Of a stretch of 64,000 bases of DNA, positions 11,056-22,700 are shown one piece after another (position 1 is the stretch's first letter; each line of letters starts with the position of its first letter). Made by a program: the position numbers and the translations under genes. Location: the NCBI RefSeq assembly GCF_009389715.1, contig NC_052395.1, positions 18,883,528-18,947,527 on the forward strand. The letters run 5' to 3'. The notes below the pieces were generated by a model, which saw nothing but the letters and a program-made list of their open reading frames with translations, did no database searches and was not told where the DNA came from. The stretch comes from Phoenix dactylifera (Eukaryota; Streptophyta; Magnoliopsida; Arecales; Arecaceae).

Positions 11056-12032
11056 ATATCTTATTGCTCAAGTGGAAGGGATGATATGATCGAAGCAAGT
11101 GCTTGATAATTTTTTTTGAGAAAATGATGATTATTCATCACCACTCAAGTTTGAACATGAGACTTCTCGCTTAGAAAGAGAGATACCAATGAGCTAAGCT
11201 AACATATGTTGGTAGCAAGCACTTGATAGTTAATTAGGTGGCAACCTTTAATTCTCTTTCTAGTTTTTGCCATATAAATTTCAATGCCAAAGGTGATTTT
11301 TAAGCATAAAGAGAATCTTGCAAGGAAATAAAATTTTTTTTGACAATTCAAAGATCCATATTTGCCAAAAACTTTTTATAGGTTAGGTTACACCAATATT
11401 GTAATCTATTTCCATTTGAGATCATAAAGTAAGTTGGTTTTGGTTAGGATCTAGTTTGAAGCAGAGCCATAGAGACACCCAATTAAATTGGTTTTGGGTC
11501 TAAGATTTATGCTGGCTTGGATCCAATATCACTTGGTTTGGATTCGGACTAGGTTGTATCTAAATTGGATTTGAGATTTAATGCTACACTTGAATTTTTG
11601 AATAGATTGTACGTGGATCATATCAAATTCATTTAGGTTTGATCCAATTAATTCTATAATATCCATACATGATCTGCTAGGTCAGGTCTTAACTTGGAAT
11701 CGAGTCTATGTTGGGTTTGGAACGGCGCTTGAAAAATACACTTGCCCCTCACCCTCTTCTGACTCATCAAGAAGATTATTTATTTATTTAATAAATTTTT
11801 GAGAAGAGAGATTAATGTTAAGCTTTTTAAAGTGAATTTTACTTCATTAGAAAATGTAAATAACAAAAGGATCTCACTGTTTTATTTATTTGTTCTTGTT
11901 AAATAAATCTATCACGGAACAAAATGACATGAAAATTTAATAACTTGAGGTGCATGAAAACGTGACGGCAAGTGTGGTTTCAGCTTTTAGGATTTCCCTC
12001 GCGACCTGTGTTGTTGGTTTGCCTGACAATCC
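11056..12032. other. Intergenic with inverted TPS upstream arm
   Basis: No exon seen. About 11,775-11,925 is the reverse complement of 3,650-3,795 (arm A). Nearby AACTTGAGGT and GATTTCCCTCGCG resemble sequences at 3,510-3,590, suggesting the inverted match extends weakly to about 12,010. Confidence 0.6.
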
Positions 12033-14125
12033 TTTTTTTTTTTTTTTGTGGTAAAAGCGGCTACTCATTTCATATAACTCTAACGTGAGTACAACCTGCT
12101 AAATCGCGGGAAAGTAAAAGATGCAAATAAGGATGAACGTCATCATCAGACGTCCAAGTAAAATCTTCGGAATGCCGGGCAGCATGAGAGGCGACCCAGT
12201 CTGCAGCCCTGTTCGCCTCTCTGAACACATGTTCTATCTGAACATCGCCCATCAACCATACCATCCTACGGACCTCTCTAATGAGGGGATGACCATCCCC
12301 AAACCGATCCGCCCCTCGGAGCCACTCGACAACCACAGATGAATCTCCCTCAAGGCAGACCCACTCCACACCAAGTACCTGCCACACATAGGATATACCC
12401 TCCCAAGCCGCCCGCAGCTCTGCTCCGACCACAGAGAGTCCAGGCGTGCGCCGCCCTCCTGCCGCTATCATCCTGCCATGGTGGTCCCTAACCACAAATC
12501 CAACCCCTCCAACCACACCATCCACTGACCGACTGCCATCGAAATTTACTTTGAGATAGCCAAGGGGTGGGGGTACCCAAGAAACAAGGGCAAAACGGGG
12601 CGCTGAAGCAGCGTGGAGAGTACCCCAGATGTCCTTGGCTATCCTAGAAGAAAATCATATGGTAGCCGCAAGAACCTCCCTCGCAGATAGCGTCGCTCTA
12701 TCCACCACCCTCCTCGGGGGCGACCTCCTCCCCTCAAACAGACCGGCATTCCTATCCAACCAGATGTGATAGGACAAGTATGCCACCAGAATCCCTACCT
12801 CCACAGATCGGGGGCTCAGCGTGAAGGCTCTCAACATCTGAATCATATCCTGCGCAGAGACTATCGAATCGGGTAGTAGGACCGGTGATCTCCTCCATAT
12901 CTCTCTGGCTCTGGGACACTGCAGAAGGACATGCTCGATCGTCTCCTCACTATCTGCACACTCCTCACAGCACTGAGAGACCGCCATGCCACGCCGGGCT
13001 AACAAGCTCCTCGTAGGAAGGCAACCCCAGGCCACCTTCCAGATGAATAAAGCCACTCGCGGATGAATCCGCAACCTCCATATCCAGCCACCCTCAATCT
13101 GACGAGCTGGCTCCCTACCAGTCAATGCATGGAGATCTCTGACCCGTACCCGCGTCCGTCCCGTCGGAACCCATACTAGCCTGTCGCCCCCCCACCAATG
13201 GGAATCGGAATAGACAGAACCGACTCCGCCAATCGCTCTCCAAAGACCTCCCGGACCATCTCCTCCCTCCATCGAGCCCCCTCTAATGTCAGCAGCTCGC
13301 TAACCCTGCAGCCAGCTAATCTCGTCGCATCAACCATGGTCGGCATACGGCAGATCGGTATCTCGGTCACCCAACTATCCTCCAGCACATCAATAGACCG
13401 GCCATCGCCTATGATCCATCTAATCTCTGGAAGCACCACCCCAGCTCTAGTGCAAATCTCCCTCCAAATCGGAGAATGGTGACGGCCAGCTCGCGCCCCA
13501 GGAACCAAGGCACCATATTTGGCCCTCATCAGTGAAGACCACATACCCTCGGGCTCAAGCATAAATCTAACTGCATGTCTAGCAACTAGTGCCTCCCGCG
13601 TGGCCACCAAAGACTGCACCCCCAATCCTCCATAGCTAGCCGGCTGGCACACAACATCCCAAGCCACCAAATGGACTCCCCCTCTGCCACTGCACCTCCC
13701 CCAAATAAAGTCCCTGAACAGCTGCTCAAGGGACCTCAGGACTGTAACTGGAATGATAGTATTGGAAAGTAGATAGATGGGGACCGAGGTAAGAACTGAG
13801 CGAACCAAAGTGATCCTACCCATCATCGAAAGTGTATGCATCTGCCACCTCTCTAGTCACCGTCTGATACTGAGCTCCAGAGCTGCACAATCCCTCCGCT
13901 GCAACCGCTGACCGGAGAGTGGGACCCCTAGATATGTCATCATGCCCTCCTGCTCTCCCACCCCCAGGATCTCCACTATCGAACGCCTCACAGCTACTTT
14001 GGTCTTTGGGCTGAAAATAATAGATGACTTGGACTGATTGACCCGCTGTCCTGATGCTGCACAATAGTCCCGAATAATCTCGCAAATGATCCGGGAAGGA
14101 AGGCTGGGGAAGAAATTATACCTTG
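12033..14125 (-). mobile_element. 5'-truncated LINE (RT C-terminus, zf-RVT, RNase H)
   Basis: Minus-strand translations give the C-terminal part of a plant L1-type reverse transcriptase: DYCAASGQRVNQSKS, TYLGVPLSG, then SMMGRITLVRSVLTSVPIYL. A zf-RVT domain follows (IHPRVALFIWKVAWGCLPT, CPRAREIWR), then an RNase H domain (GGVGFVVRDHHGRM, EGDSSVVVEWLRG, FREANRAADWVASHAARH). The reading frame is split into at least three pieces by stops and frameshifts. The 3' tail is the T-run at 12,033-12,047. The catalytic Asp-Asp region of the RT and the endonuclease lie upstream and are absent, as expected for 5' truncation. The 5' junction is close to the TPS promoter near 14,125-14,160; no convincing TSD was found. 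Confidence 0.85.
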
Positions 14126-14169
14126 GCGGTGCATCATGCCAATCACGTGTCTCGCTCGTTTCGGATTGC

Positions 14170-14200
14170 CACATGTGCTGTCTCCCATCACTCTATAAAT
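14170..14200 (+). promoter_or_regulatory. Core promoter of TPS copy B
   Basis: CACATGTG palindrome (E-box, MYC-type site) at 14,170-14,177 and TATAAAT at 14,194, with the ATG at 14,286. The TATA context is shared with copy A. The MYC-type box fits jasmonate control known for this enzyme class, but that link is inference. Confidence 0.55.
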
Positions 14201-14285
14201 ACACCCTCAAGGTATTCAGCCAAGACATCCCAGATACATCTACTCCTAATTTTCTTCTTCTTCCCAGTTTGTGCTTCTGTAAGAC

Positions 14286-14576
14286 ATGGAGGAGTCTTTG
14301 GAGTGCCTCGTCAAGAGGGTTAAGGAAGAGGTTTTCTCTCCTTCCGCTGACATGTACTCCTTCTTGCCATCGTCTGCCTACGAGACTGCATGGGTAGCCA
14401 TGATACCTAATCCTGAACGCCGTAGTCGTCCTACGTTCCCAAACTGTTTGGTTTGGGTGCTCCACAACCAAAACTATGGAGGGTCATGGGGAGAGCTTGA
14501 TCTCACCGTAGACCAACTCTGGCCTCTGTTATTGCGCTTAAGACCTGGAGCGTTGGCTCCATAAATATAGATGAAG
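14286..14576 (+). pseudogene. TPS copy B, exon 1
   Basis: Same exon as 4,263-4,563 but exactly 10 bp shorter (291 against 301). The TTTCACTGCT present in copy A after GACCA is missing, so the frame shifts after LTVDQ and terminates soon after. Start codon, [12 protein letters not shown] and the GAAG/gtataac donor are retained. Confidence 0.9.
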
Positions 14577-14724
14577 GTATAACTAAGTCGTCTTACGTTG
14601 TTTTCATTCTTCAATGGTTCATAGTGAAATCCATCAACAGACAAAGTATAAAAGTTGAAAAAGGACTATAGTCCAATTCCCACCCCTCCTCCACGTAGGA
14701 GCACTACAAAAGAAGTAATTTTTC

Positions 14725-15035
14725 CCGGCGCTTTGCAGAGCTTTTACCGACGCTTATACGCGTCGGAAATTTTCCTCCCCACGCGTCCAAAAGCGTGACG
14801 AAATCGTCGGGCAGGTGGGCGTGGAGGATTTTCGTTCCGACGCGTTTCGTCAGCGTCGGCAGATAACCCGACGCTTTTAAACGCGTCGGCAAAAGCAATT
14901 TTTCCGACGCTTTTATGCGTCGGTCTATTACCGACGCTTTTAAGCGTCGGTAGTTCTTGTATTACCGATGCTTTTGTGCTTTGGTATACCTGTGCCGGGA
15001 GAGTTATTGCCGACGCTTTTAAGCGTCGGCAATAG
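14725..15035. repeat. Left subterminal palindromes of CACTA 2
   Basis: Repeated CCGACGCTTTTAAGCGTCGG-type palindromes with variants (CCGACGCGTTTCGTCAGCGTCGG), at least eight motifs in 310 bp. Confidence 0.88.
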
Positions 15036-15194
15036 CATTTTTTTTTTTTAAACAAATTCGTAGAAACAAATGTTAAACCTGTATACAAAATACTTTGAGC
15101 CCTTCTTTGGCTTCTTTTTCAGAAGCTTCTGAGTCAAGCACTTTCCTGGCAACCATTCAATTTCAGTCCAAATGAAATTTTATGTATAATACAT

Positions 15195-15367
15195 ATGTTT
15201 CAATTGTCATATTGTAGTTTCAACGTAAAACAAACTCAACAAAAAAAAAATCATTCACATGGCTAACAATGGAAGGGGCTGGAGTATAACTTCCATAAAA
15301 AGTTCCTACAACTTAATGATGTTCTTGGAATGGCAGAGTAATACATGCAGAGTAATACATATGTTTC
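15195..15367. repeat. Tandem duplication of about 165 bp, second copy split by Gypsy
   Basis: ATACATATGTTTCAATTGTC at about 15,190, followed by GGCTAACAATGGAAGG and CCTACAACTTAATGATG, recurs after the Gypsy element at 25,046-25,190. The ATACATATGTTTC start of the second copy lies just left of the LTR (15,355-15,367). The duplication therefore existed before the Gypsy insertion, which landed in the second copy. Confidence 0.85.
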
Positions 15368-16242
15368 TGTTGCTGGGGGTCCAAACCGAGAACGATTGGC
15401 ACAGCGGTGTGAACGGGGTTCCCTTTGAGTTGCTTTGGTTGCGCTCCGCCCTCCGCCGTGAAACCTGCAAGCAAGCCTCGCACCACCACCAGGGTAGTGG
15501 GGGCCCTCCGACGATCAAGTCAGGGGAGATCGAAGGAGAAGGAGAAGGAGAGGTAGCAGGTAAGATGATACTCTGGAAAATCTTTCTTACCCTCCCCCTT
15601 CCCCCCCCAGCCCCATATATATCAGGCTGGGGGGTTTTTCTGCGGATTGGTCATCGTGTGGCACGATGGGGTTGCCACTGACGTGGCCGTTACAGGGCGT
15701 CGTGGGGCAGCGCTGGGTACGGCCATGGCAGGGCGTAGTGGAGCTCCGCTTTGTACGGCTGTTACAGGGGATCGTGGGGCAGCGCCGGATTCGGCCGTTG
15801 CAGGGAGTAGTGGAGCAGGGGGCCGCGGCGTGCCTCAGGAGAACAGTCTGTTGTTGTCAAGAGATTGCCGACCCGAGGTCGGGTTGCTGGATCAAGGGGC
15901 AACCGACTCGGGGTCGGACTGCGGAGCCGAAGATATCCGACCCGAGGTCGGATTGCTGGATCAAGGGGCAGCCGACTCGGGGTCGGGCTGCGGAGCCGAA
16001 GATATCCGACCCGAGGTCGGATTGCTGGATCAAGGGGCAGCCGACTCGGGGTCGGGCTGCGGAGCCGAAGATATCCGACCCGAGGTCGGATTGCTGGATC
16101 AAGGGGTAGCCGACTCGGGGTCGGGCTGCAGAGCCGAAGATATCCGACCCGAGGTCGGATTGCTGGATCAATGGGCAGCCGTAGTCTTCCTGGGCACGCG
16201 TGCCGGTCACGTGGGGCATGGTGGCTAAGTTCCCCCGTAACA
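15368..16242 (-). repeat. Gypsy 3' LTR (875 bp, five 69-bp units)
   Basis: Contains five occurrences of GACCCGAGGTCGG spaced exactly 69 bp (15,870; 15,939; 16,008; 16,077; 16,146). The other LTR has four, which accounts for the whole 69-bp length difference. Open frames across this array on both strands are by-products of the repeat. Confidence 0.95.
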
Positions 16243-16260
16243 GTAGCCCCCCACTTCCGA
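16243..16260 (-). other. Polypurine tract of the Gypsy element
   Basis: On the minus strand GGAAGTGGGGGGCTAC directly abuts the 3' LTR start; purine-rich as needed to prime plus-strand synthesis. Confidence 0.6.
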
Positions 16261-16655
16261 GCCTGGAACCAGAAGGGGAACGGGTGAAGGGAGTGACGCT
16301 TCGAGATTGCCGCCATCCCTCGGAAAGGCGCGCGCGCTCCGAGCTCCCCGCCTTCTTTATGGCGTATGGCGGTTGTCGCTGACCTGGCAGTCTGCGGATT
16401 TCGGCGGACATCCTTCCTTAATGGCGTCGATTCGCCTTTGGGGCGCGAACGATCCTTCGGCAGCCAGGCATCCTCTGGCGTCACCGAGGCGTCACCCGCC
16501 TTTCCGCCTATTTAACCGGGGGCCCTCCCCGTCCGCCTTTCTTTCCACAGGCATCCTCGAGTTTCTCCCTTGTGCTGCTGCCGTTGTTGTCGGACTGTTC
16601 GTTCGCTCCTCTTTTGATGCTCTTGGTAGCGTCTCGCCGACTCCTGACTCTTGAA

Positions 16656-17165
16656 GTTCCTCCGGCACTAGGCCAGGCATCCGAGGATTAGGCCTCAGGA
16701 AATTCTTCCGGCGCTAGGCCAGGCATCCGAGGGTTAGACCTCAGGAAATTCTTCCGGCGCTAGGCCAGGAATCCGAGGGTTAGGCCTCAGGAAATTCTTC
16801 CGGCGCTAGGCCAGGCATCCGGGGGTTAGGCCTCAGGAAATTCTTCCGGCGCTAGGCCAGGCATCCGAGGGTTAGGCCTCAGGAAATTTTTCCGGCGCTA
16901 GGCCAGGCATCCGAGGGTCAGGCCTCAGGAAATTCTTCCGGCGCTAGGCCAGGCATCCGAGGGTTAGGCCTCAGAAAATTCTTCCGGCGCTAGGCCAGGC
17001 ATCCGAGGGTCAGGCCTCAGGAAATTCTTCCGGCGCTAGGCCAGGCATCCGAGGGTCAGGCCTCAGGAAATTCTTCCGGCGCTAGGCCAGGCATCTAAGG
17101 GTTAGGCCTCAGGAAATTCTTCCGGCGCTAGGCCAGGCATCCGAGGGTTAGGCCTCAGGAAATTC
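16656..17165 (-). repeat. 46-bp tandem repeats in the Gypsy 3' region
   Basis: About eleven copies of a 46-bp unit containing CTTCCGGCGCTAGGCC and GGCCTCAGGAAAT; starts at 16,705, 16,751 and 16,797 confirm the period. It lies between the integrase end and the 3' LTR. Confidence 0.92.
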
Positions 17166-17660
17166 CGCTCATTGGTCGGCCAAGGCTGGCGCAAGCCGAG
17201 GCGACCGGTCGGGGCTTCAGGCTAGTCTGCTCCCGGGATGATCATCGGGTTAGCCTGGCATCCGAGGACTGAGCCTCGGGGAATTCCGCTCGTTGGTCGG
17301 CCAAGGCTGGCGCAAGCCAAGGCGACCGGTCGGGGCTTCAGGCTAGTCTGCTCCCGGGATGATCATCGGGTTAGCCTGGCATCCGAGGGCCGAGCCTCGG
17401 GGAATTCCGCTCGTTGGTCGGCCAAGGCTGGCGCAAGCCGAGGCGACCGGTCGGGGCTTCAGGCTAGTCTGCTCCCGGGATGATCATCGGGTTAGCCTGG
17501 CATCCGAGGGCCGAGCCTCGGGGAATTCCGCTCGTTGGTCGGCCAAGGCTGGCGCAAGCCGAGGCGACCGGTCGGGGCTTCAGGCTAGTCTGCTCCCGGG
17601 ATGATCATCGGGTTAGCCTGGCATCCGAGGGCCGAGCCTCGGGGAATTCCGCTCGTTGGT
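17157..17660 (-). repeat. 121-bp tandem repeats in the Gypsy 3' region
   Basis: Four near-identical 121-bp units (GGAATTCCGCTCGTTGG ... GCATCCGAGGGCC). They share CAGGCATCCGAGG-like sequence with the 46-bp array, so the longer unit probably grew out of the shorter one. Confidence 0.92.
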
Positions 17661-18732
17661 CGCGCGCCTATCACTTGCCGCTCGACGGGGTTTCTCCGTG
17701 GCCAGCTGCGATCGTATTTCTCCTCCTCTCGAAGCGTCGCCTGGGGAACACCAGAAGGCTATTAAATGCTAATTGAGGCGTTACCTGGAAAATCGGATCG
17801 GCCAGTTGCTGCTTGCGAGGAGTGCCAGTTAAGCGGCCGCGATACGCGCGTTCTTCGAGGCGGATGCGGCCTGGGCGCGTGCGGAGATACGTGGGCCGTG
17901 GGATACACGCTGCCCGGAGTGTCCTGCATGAAGAATGCAATTAAGGAGAACGACGCTTAGGAGGTCGTGGGAGGATACGCCTCGAGAGCCGGAACGGCTC
18001 CGGATTCGATGCGCCCGCATTTATTGGAGCCACCCGCATAGGAACGACCGGGGGGCCACAGTTTGGCTATAAATATAAGTGCAGGTGCGGTGGAGCCTGC
18101 CAAGCCGGAGCTGTTCAGGTTGCCATGAATCGTGGACCTCCTCTCCGGTGCGTGGCTGGGAAACCCCTGCCGGAGGAACGGGAGGCGCGCCCCTCGCGAC
18201 TTCCGCCAACTAGCCGTTTCATCTGGGATCAACAAGGAGATTCTCTCCGGCGGAACTCCGCTCTAGGCGTTTCATCCGGGATCACATCCCCCCTCTTTTC
18301 AGTCCCACCTCCCGATTGAGCTCTGCGCTAGACGCTTCATCCGGGATCGCGCCTCCTCGCGCTATTCTCCCTTGTATTCCTTTCCTCCCCTTCTCCTGGG
18401 GAGGACCGGAATATCCCTTGGAGGTGGCGTTCCTCTAGAAGCAGTGCGAACTTCTTCTTCGTCCGCGCCGGCTCTTCGTCTTTTGCGTGAGGCGTCGATG
18501 GCGCCTCCGGGGGGAAGCACCCACGCCCGGTGGGATTGCAGCTGCTTCGGATGGAGGGCTCGGGATCCCAGATCCTCAGCTTAACGGAGTCCCCACCTCT
18601 TCCTTACTTTCTTTACTCCCCAATTCTCCTCTGGGAATTCTTTGTAATCACACGAACACGCCATTGTAACCAGGAATTATTGAGATGAAAAGGACTATAC
18701 ATTTTTTGAACTGTCTTTCTGGCTTTGTCTTT
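17661..18732 (-). other. Gypsy noncoding 3' region
   Basis: GC-rich DNA between integrase end and the tandem repeats. TATAAATATAAG lies at about 18,069 on the plus strand. Repeats of TTTCATCCGGGATC occur near 18,215, 18,270 and 18,340. No conserved protein is recognised. Confidence 0.5.
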
Positions 18733-19695
18733 CTACTGGTAATACACCCGTAGGTTAGCGGAATTCCAGCTCCTTGGAATTTCTCGACCATCTAGGGCCT
18801 CCAACTGGTAGGAGCCAGGTCGGTTTACCCAGCGAACCCTATACGGGCCTTCCCAATTTGGCGCCAGCTTCCCACCTTCCGTGGGTTGAGATGCTTTGGC
18901 TCGCCTTAGCACCAGATCTCCGATTCTGCAAAGTTTTGGTCGGACCTTGGAGTTATAATATCGGGCCACCCTCCGCTGATACATCGCCATCCGAACCTGC
19001 GCCATTTCCCTCGCTTCTTCCAAGAGGTCCAAGTTTCCTCGGAGTTGCTCCGAATTGGCCTCGGGTCGGTGCGTAGCCACCCGGGGCGAGGGGAGTCCGA
19101 GCTCCACGGGGACAACCGCTTCCGTGCCATAGGTTAGGCTGAAAGGCGTCTCCCCGGTAGGGGTCCGATGCGTGGTCCGATACGCCCAAAGGACGTTCTC
19201 GAGTTCTTCGACCCAAGCTTGCCCCGTCCGACCGATTCGCGCCTTAATTCCTTGGAGGATTGTCCGGTTTGTCACCTCGGCCTCACCGTTGGTTTGGGGA
19301 TGCGACACAGATGTGAACCGATGCTCGATCCCGAATTCCTCGCAGAAGTCACGGAAATGCTTGTTGTCGAACTGTCGACCATTATCCGAGATGAGGACCC
19401 GGGGTACCCCAAATCGGACAATGATGTTTTTCTTCACGAACTTCCGGACTTGCGCCTCCGTGATAGTGGCCAGCGGCTCTGCCTCCACCCACTTGGTGAA
19501 GTAGTCGATTGCAACAATCAAGAATTTCCGCTGGGCGGAAGCGACGGGGAATGGTCCGAGGATATCCATTCCCCACTGTGCGAAGGGCCAGGGTGCGGTG
19601 ATTGGTGCCAAGGGGACAGAAGGGGCTCTCTGGACGTTGGCGTGGCGCTGGCAGGCGTCGCATTTCCGTACGTGATCCTTTGAGTCCTCCAACAA
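18733..19695 (-). CDS. Gypsy integrase region of gag-pol
   Basis: Continues the polyprotein frame after a TAA at 19,714-19,716. It begins in the HHCC zinc-binding part (CDACQRH), then the catalytic core (FAQWGMDILGPFP, DYFTKWVEAEPL, LISDNGRQFDNKHF, HPQTNGEAEVTNRTI: D, D and E all present). It ends with a C-terminal GPYRVRWVNRPGSYQLEALDG-like segment. It inserts the cDNA into the host genome. Length and motifs are normal for the family. Without readthrough of the TAA it would not be translated with pol. Confidence 0.92.
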   Translation of the reverse strand: MLEDSKDHVRKCDACQRHANVQRAPSVPLAPITAPWPFAQWGMDILGPFPVASAQRKFLIVAIDYFTKWVEAEPLATITEAQVRKFVKKNIIVRFGVPRVLISDNGRQFDNKHFRDFCEEFGIEHRFTSVSHPQTNGEAEVTNRTILQGIKARIGRTGQAWVEELENVLWAYRTTHRTPTGETPFSLTYGTEAVVPVELGLPSPRVATHRPEANSEQLRGNLDLLEEAREMAQVRMAMYQRRVARYYNSKVRPKLCRIGDLVLRRAKASQPTEGGKLAPNWEGPYRVRWVNRPGSYQLEALDGREIPRSWNSANLRVYYQ

Positions 19696-19713
19696 GGTAG
19701 GCCAATAATAGCC

Positions 19714-22700
19714 TTACCTCATGATCTTGTGCGCCAAGGACCTAGCCCCCGAGTGCGATCCGCAGACGCCCTCATGGACTTCGCCGAGGACGTAGGCCGC
19801 CTCCGAGGGGCGGAGGCACCTTAAGAGGGGGGCGGTAAACGAGGTCCGATACAGCCTCCCTTTATAGAGTACGTAGTGGGCGGACTTCCTGACAAGTCGC
19901 CGAGCTTGATCTTCGTCTTCAGGGAGGATCCCTTCGGCGAGGTAGGCGACGAGCGGGTCCATCCAAGACGGCTCCGGATCAATCGCCATCACCGCTCCAG
20001 CCTCGCCGATGCTCGGGGCATCCAGGGTCTCCAGGTAGATTGCCCTCGACAAGTTGTGCGCCTCTGCGCCCACCAAGCGGGACAACCTGTCGGCCCTGGC
20101 ATTTTCGCTTCTGGGGACCTGCTGGATGTCGACACTGCCGAGGTCGGGAATGAGTGCTTGCACCTTCCGGACGTAGTTCTGCATGGTCGGGCTCCGGGCC
20201 TCGAACTCCCCATGGACCTGCCCGACCACCAGCTGGGAGTCGGTGAAGACCTTCAAACGCCGGATGCCGAGCTCCCCGGTGAGTTTGAGTCCTGCGACTA
20301 GGGCCTCGTATTCCGCCTCGTTGTTGGTAACTGGAAATCCAATCCTCAAGGCATACTCGGCTATCACTCCATCAGGACTGGTAAGGACCAGCCCGGCCCC
20401 TCCACCCTCGGGGTTCGACGACCCATCGATGTGAAGCGTCCAGGTCGGGAGGTCGAGGCTGGGCGTTTCCGGCGGTCTAGGTTCCGCCTCCTGCACCGTG
20501 CACTCAGAGAGGAAGTCCGCGAGCACCTGGGCCTTGATGGCGGGTCGAGGCTGGTAGCGGATGTCAAATTCTCCGAGTTCTACTACCCACTTCACCAGCC
20601 GTCCCGCATTCTCGGGGTTGCTGAGGATCTGTCGTAACGGTTGATCAGTTAAGAGGGTGACAGAATGGGCCTGGAAATAGGGACGGAGCCTCCTGGTCGC
20701 GGTCAGCAGCGCGAAGGCGATCTTTTCAGCCTTCGTATACCGCATCTCGGCGTCCCGTAGGACCCGGCTGATGTAGTACACAGGCTTCTGGAGCTTTGCC
20801 TCTTCCCGAACCAGCACCGCACTGACCGCGGTTGGGGAGACCGCCAGATAGAGGTAGCGCATCTCCCCTTCTTGCGGCTTGGACAGTAGGGGAGGAGACG
20901 CTAGGTATTCCTTGAGCTGGTTGAATGCTGCTTGATATTCGGCCGTCCAGAGGAAGTCTTTTGGGCGTTTTAACACCTTGAAGAATGGTTGACAGCGTTC
21001 GGCCGATTTTGCCACAAATCGTCCGAGCGCGGCGACCCTTCCAGCGAGCTCCTGAACTTCCTTTACTTTGGTCGGAGGGGACATACCTTGGATGGCCTTG
21101 ATTTTGTCCGGGTTGGCTTCGATACCCCGCTGGTTGACAATGAAACCAAGGAACCTCCCGGCCGAAGCGCCAAAGGCGCACTTCGCTGGGTTCAGCTTCG
21201 TGCGAAACTTCCGTAAGGTGGTGAAAGTCTCCTCCAGATCCACGATGTGCTGGTCTGCCTGGCGGCTCTTCACCAGCATATCGTCCACGTACACCTCCAT
21301 GTTCCGGCCGATTTGCTCTTTGAAGATTTTGTTGACGAGGCGCTGGTAAGTGGCGCCAGCGTTCTTCAGACCGAAGGGCATTACCTTGTAGCAGTACAGC
21401 CCCCGGTCCGTTATAAAGGCAGTTTTCTCCTCGTCCTGTGGGGCCATCATTATCTGGTTGTAACCGGAGAAGGCGTCCATGAAAGACAGCAGCTGATATC
21501 TGGAAGTCGCGTCGACCAGTTGGTCTATCCGCGGAAGCGGGAAGCTATCCTTAGGGCACGCCTTGTTCAGGTCGGTATAGTCGACGCACATCCTCCACTT
21601 CCCGCTCGCCTTCCGGACAAGTACAATATTTGCCAGCCACTCGGGGTAACTCACCTCCCTTATGAATCCTGCCTCCAAGAGTTTGTCTACCTCCTGGTCG
21701 ACCACCCGGATCCGATCCGGGGCACAGTGTCTCTTCTTCTGCTTCACTGGCCGGTGGGTCGGGTCGACGTTGAGGGCGTGAGAAATGACCTCCGGGTCGA
21801 TCCCAGGTACATCGGCCGCCGACCAGGCAAATACATCGGCATTGGCTCGGAGGAATTCCACCAACCGGGCCCGAGCTCCCGGGTCGAGATTGGCGCCGAC
21901 CCGGACCACCCGGTCCCGGCGGCCTTCCTCGAGGGGAACTTCGACCACACCCTCGGCCGGCTCCCCCTGCCGCAAAGCCACCTCGTCTCTGGCATCAAGG
22001 GACTCGACGCTTAGGGCTTCTGCGGGCTTCTTCCCTTTGAGGGTCGCTAGTAAACATTGCCGTGCGGTCGGTTGGTCGCCTCGGACCTTCCCGATCCCGA
22101 CCGCCGTGGGGAACCGCATGAGCAAGTGGTACGTAGAGACCACCGCGCGAAGGGCGTTCAGTCCGGGTCGTCCGAGGATAGCGTTGTAGGCCGAGGGAAC
22201 ACGGACGACCAAGAACCCGAGTCGCACCGTGGCTTCTGCGGGTGCGACGCCCGCAGTCACAGGCAGCTCAACGACACCTTCCGCCGGGACAGCGTCACCG
22301 GTAAATCCTATGAGGGGGGTGGATATTTTGTGCAACAATTGTCTGGACAAGCCCATCTTTTGGAAGGCCTCGTAAAACAAGATATCAGCTGAGCTTCCAC
22401 TATCCACAAGAACACGCCTTACATCATAGTTTGCCATAGTGAGGGAGATCACCATGGCGTCATCGTGGGGGGTCTGAACCCCCTTTACATCCTCATCACA
22501 AAAGGTGATTACATTGCCGACCCTCTGTCTCTTTGCGACGGCCGCCCCTGACGCTTCCGTCGGGCCCCCTGCGTTCCTCACGGGCCGGGGGTAGCCCCCA
22601 GTGATAGTGTGGATCACGCCCGCAACGGGTCGATTCTGCTCCCGAGGCTCCGGAGGGGCCGGGTCGGCCGGACGCGGGTCTGCGGGGGGACGTCGGTCGC

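Noticed and set aside
15870-16190. Regular direct repeats considered as a CRISPR-like array
   Set aside because: The whole 69-bp unit repeats without variable spacers, and it is a eukaryotic LTR.
15647-16287. Long overlapping open frames on both strands over the LTR
   Set aside because: They are produced by the 69-bp repeat, whose length is a multiple of three, so frames stay open by periodicity. They recur in the other LTR at 24,519-25,066.
21247-22014. Plus-strand frame of 255 codons
   Set aside because: Antisense shadow of the Gypsy reverse transcriptase and protease region, with no domain of its own.
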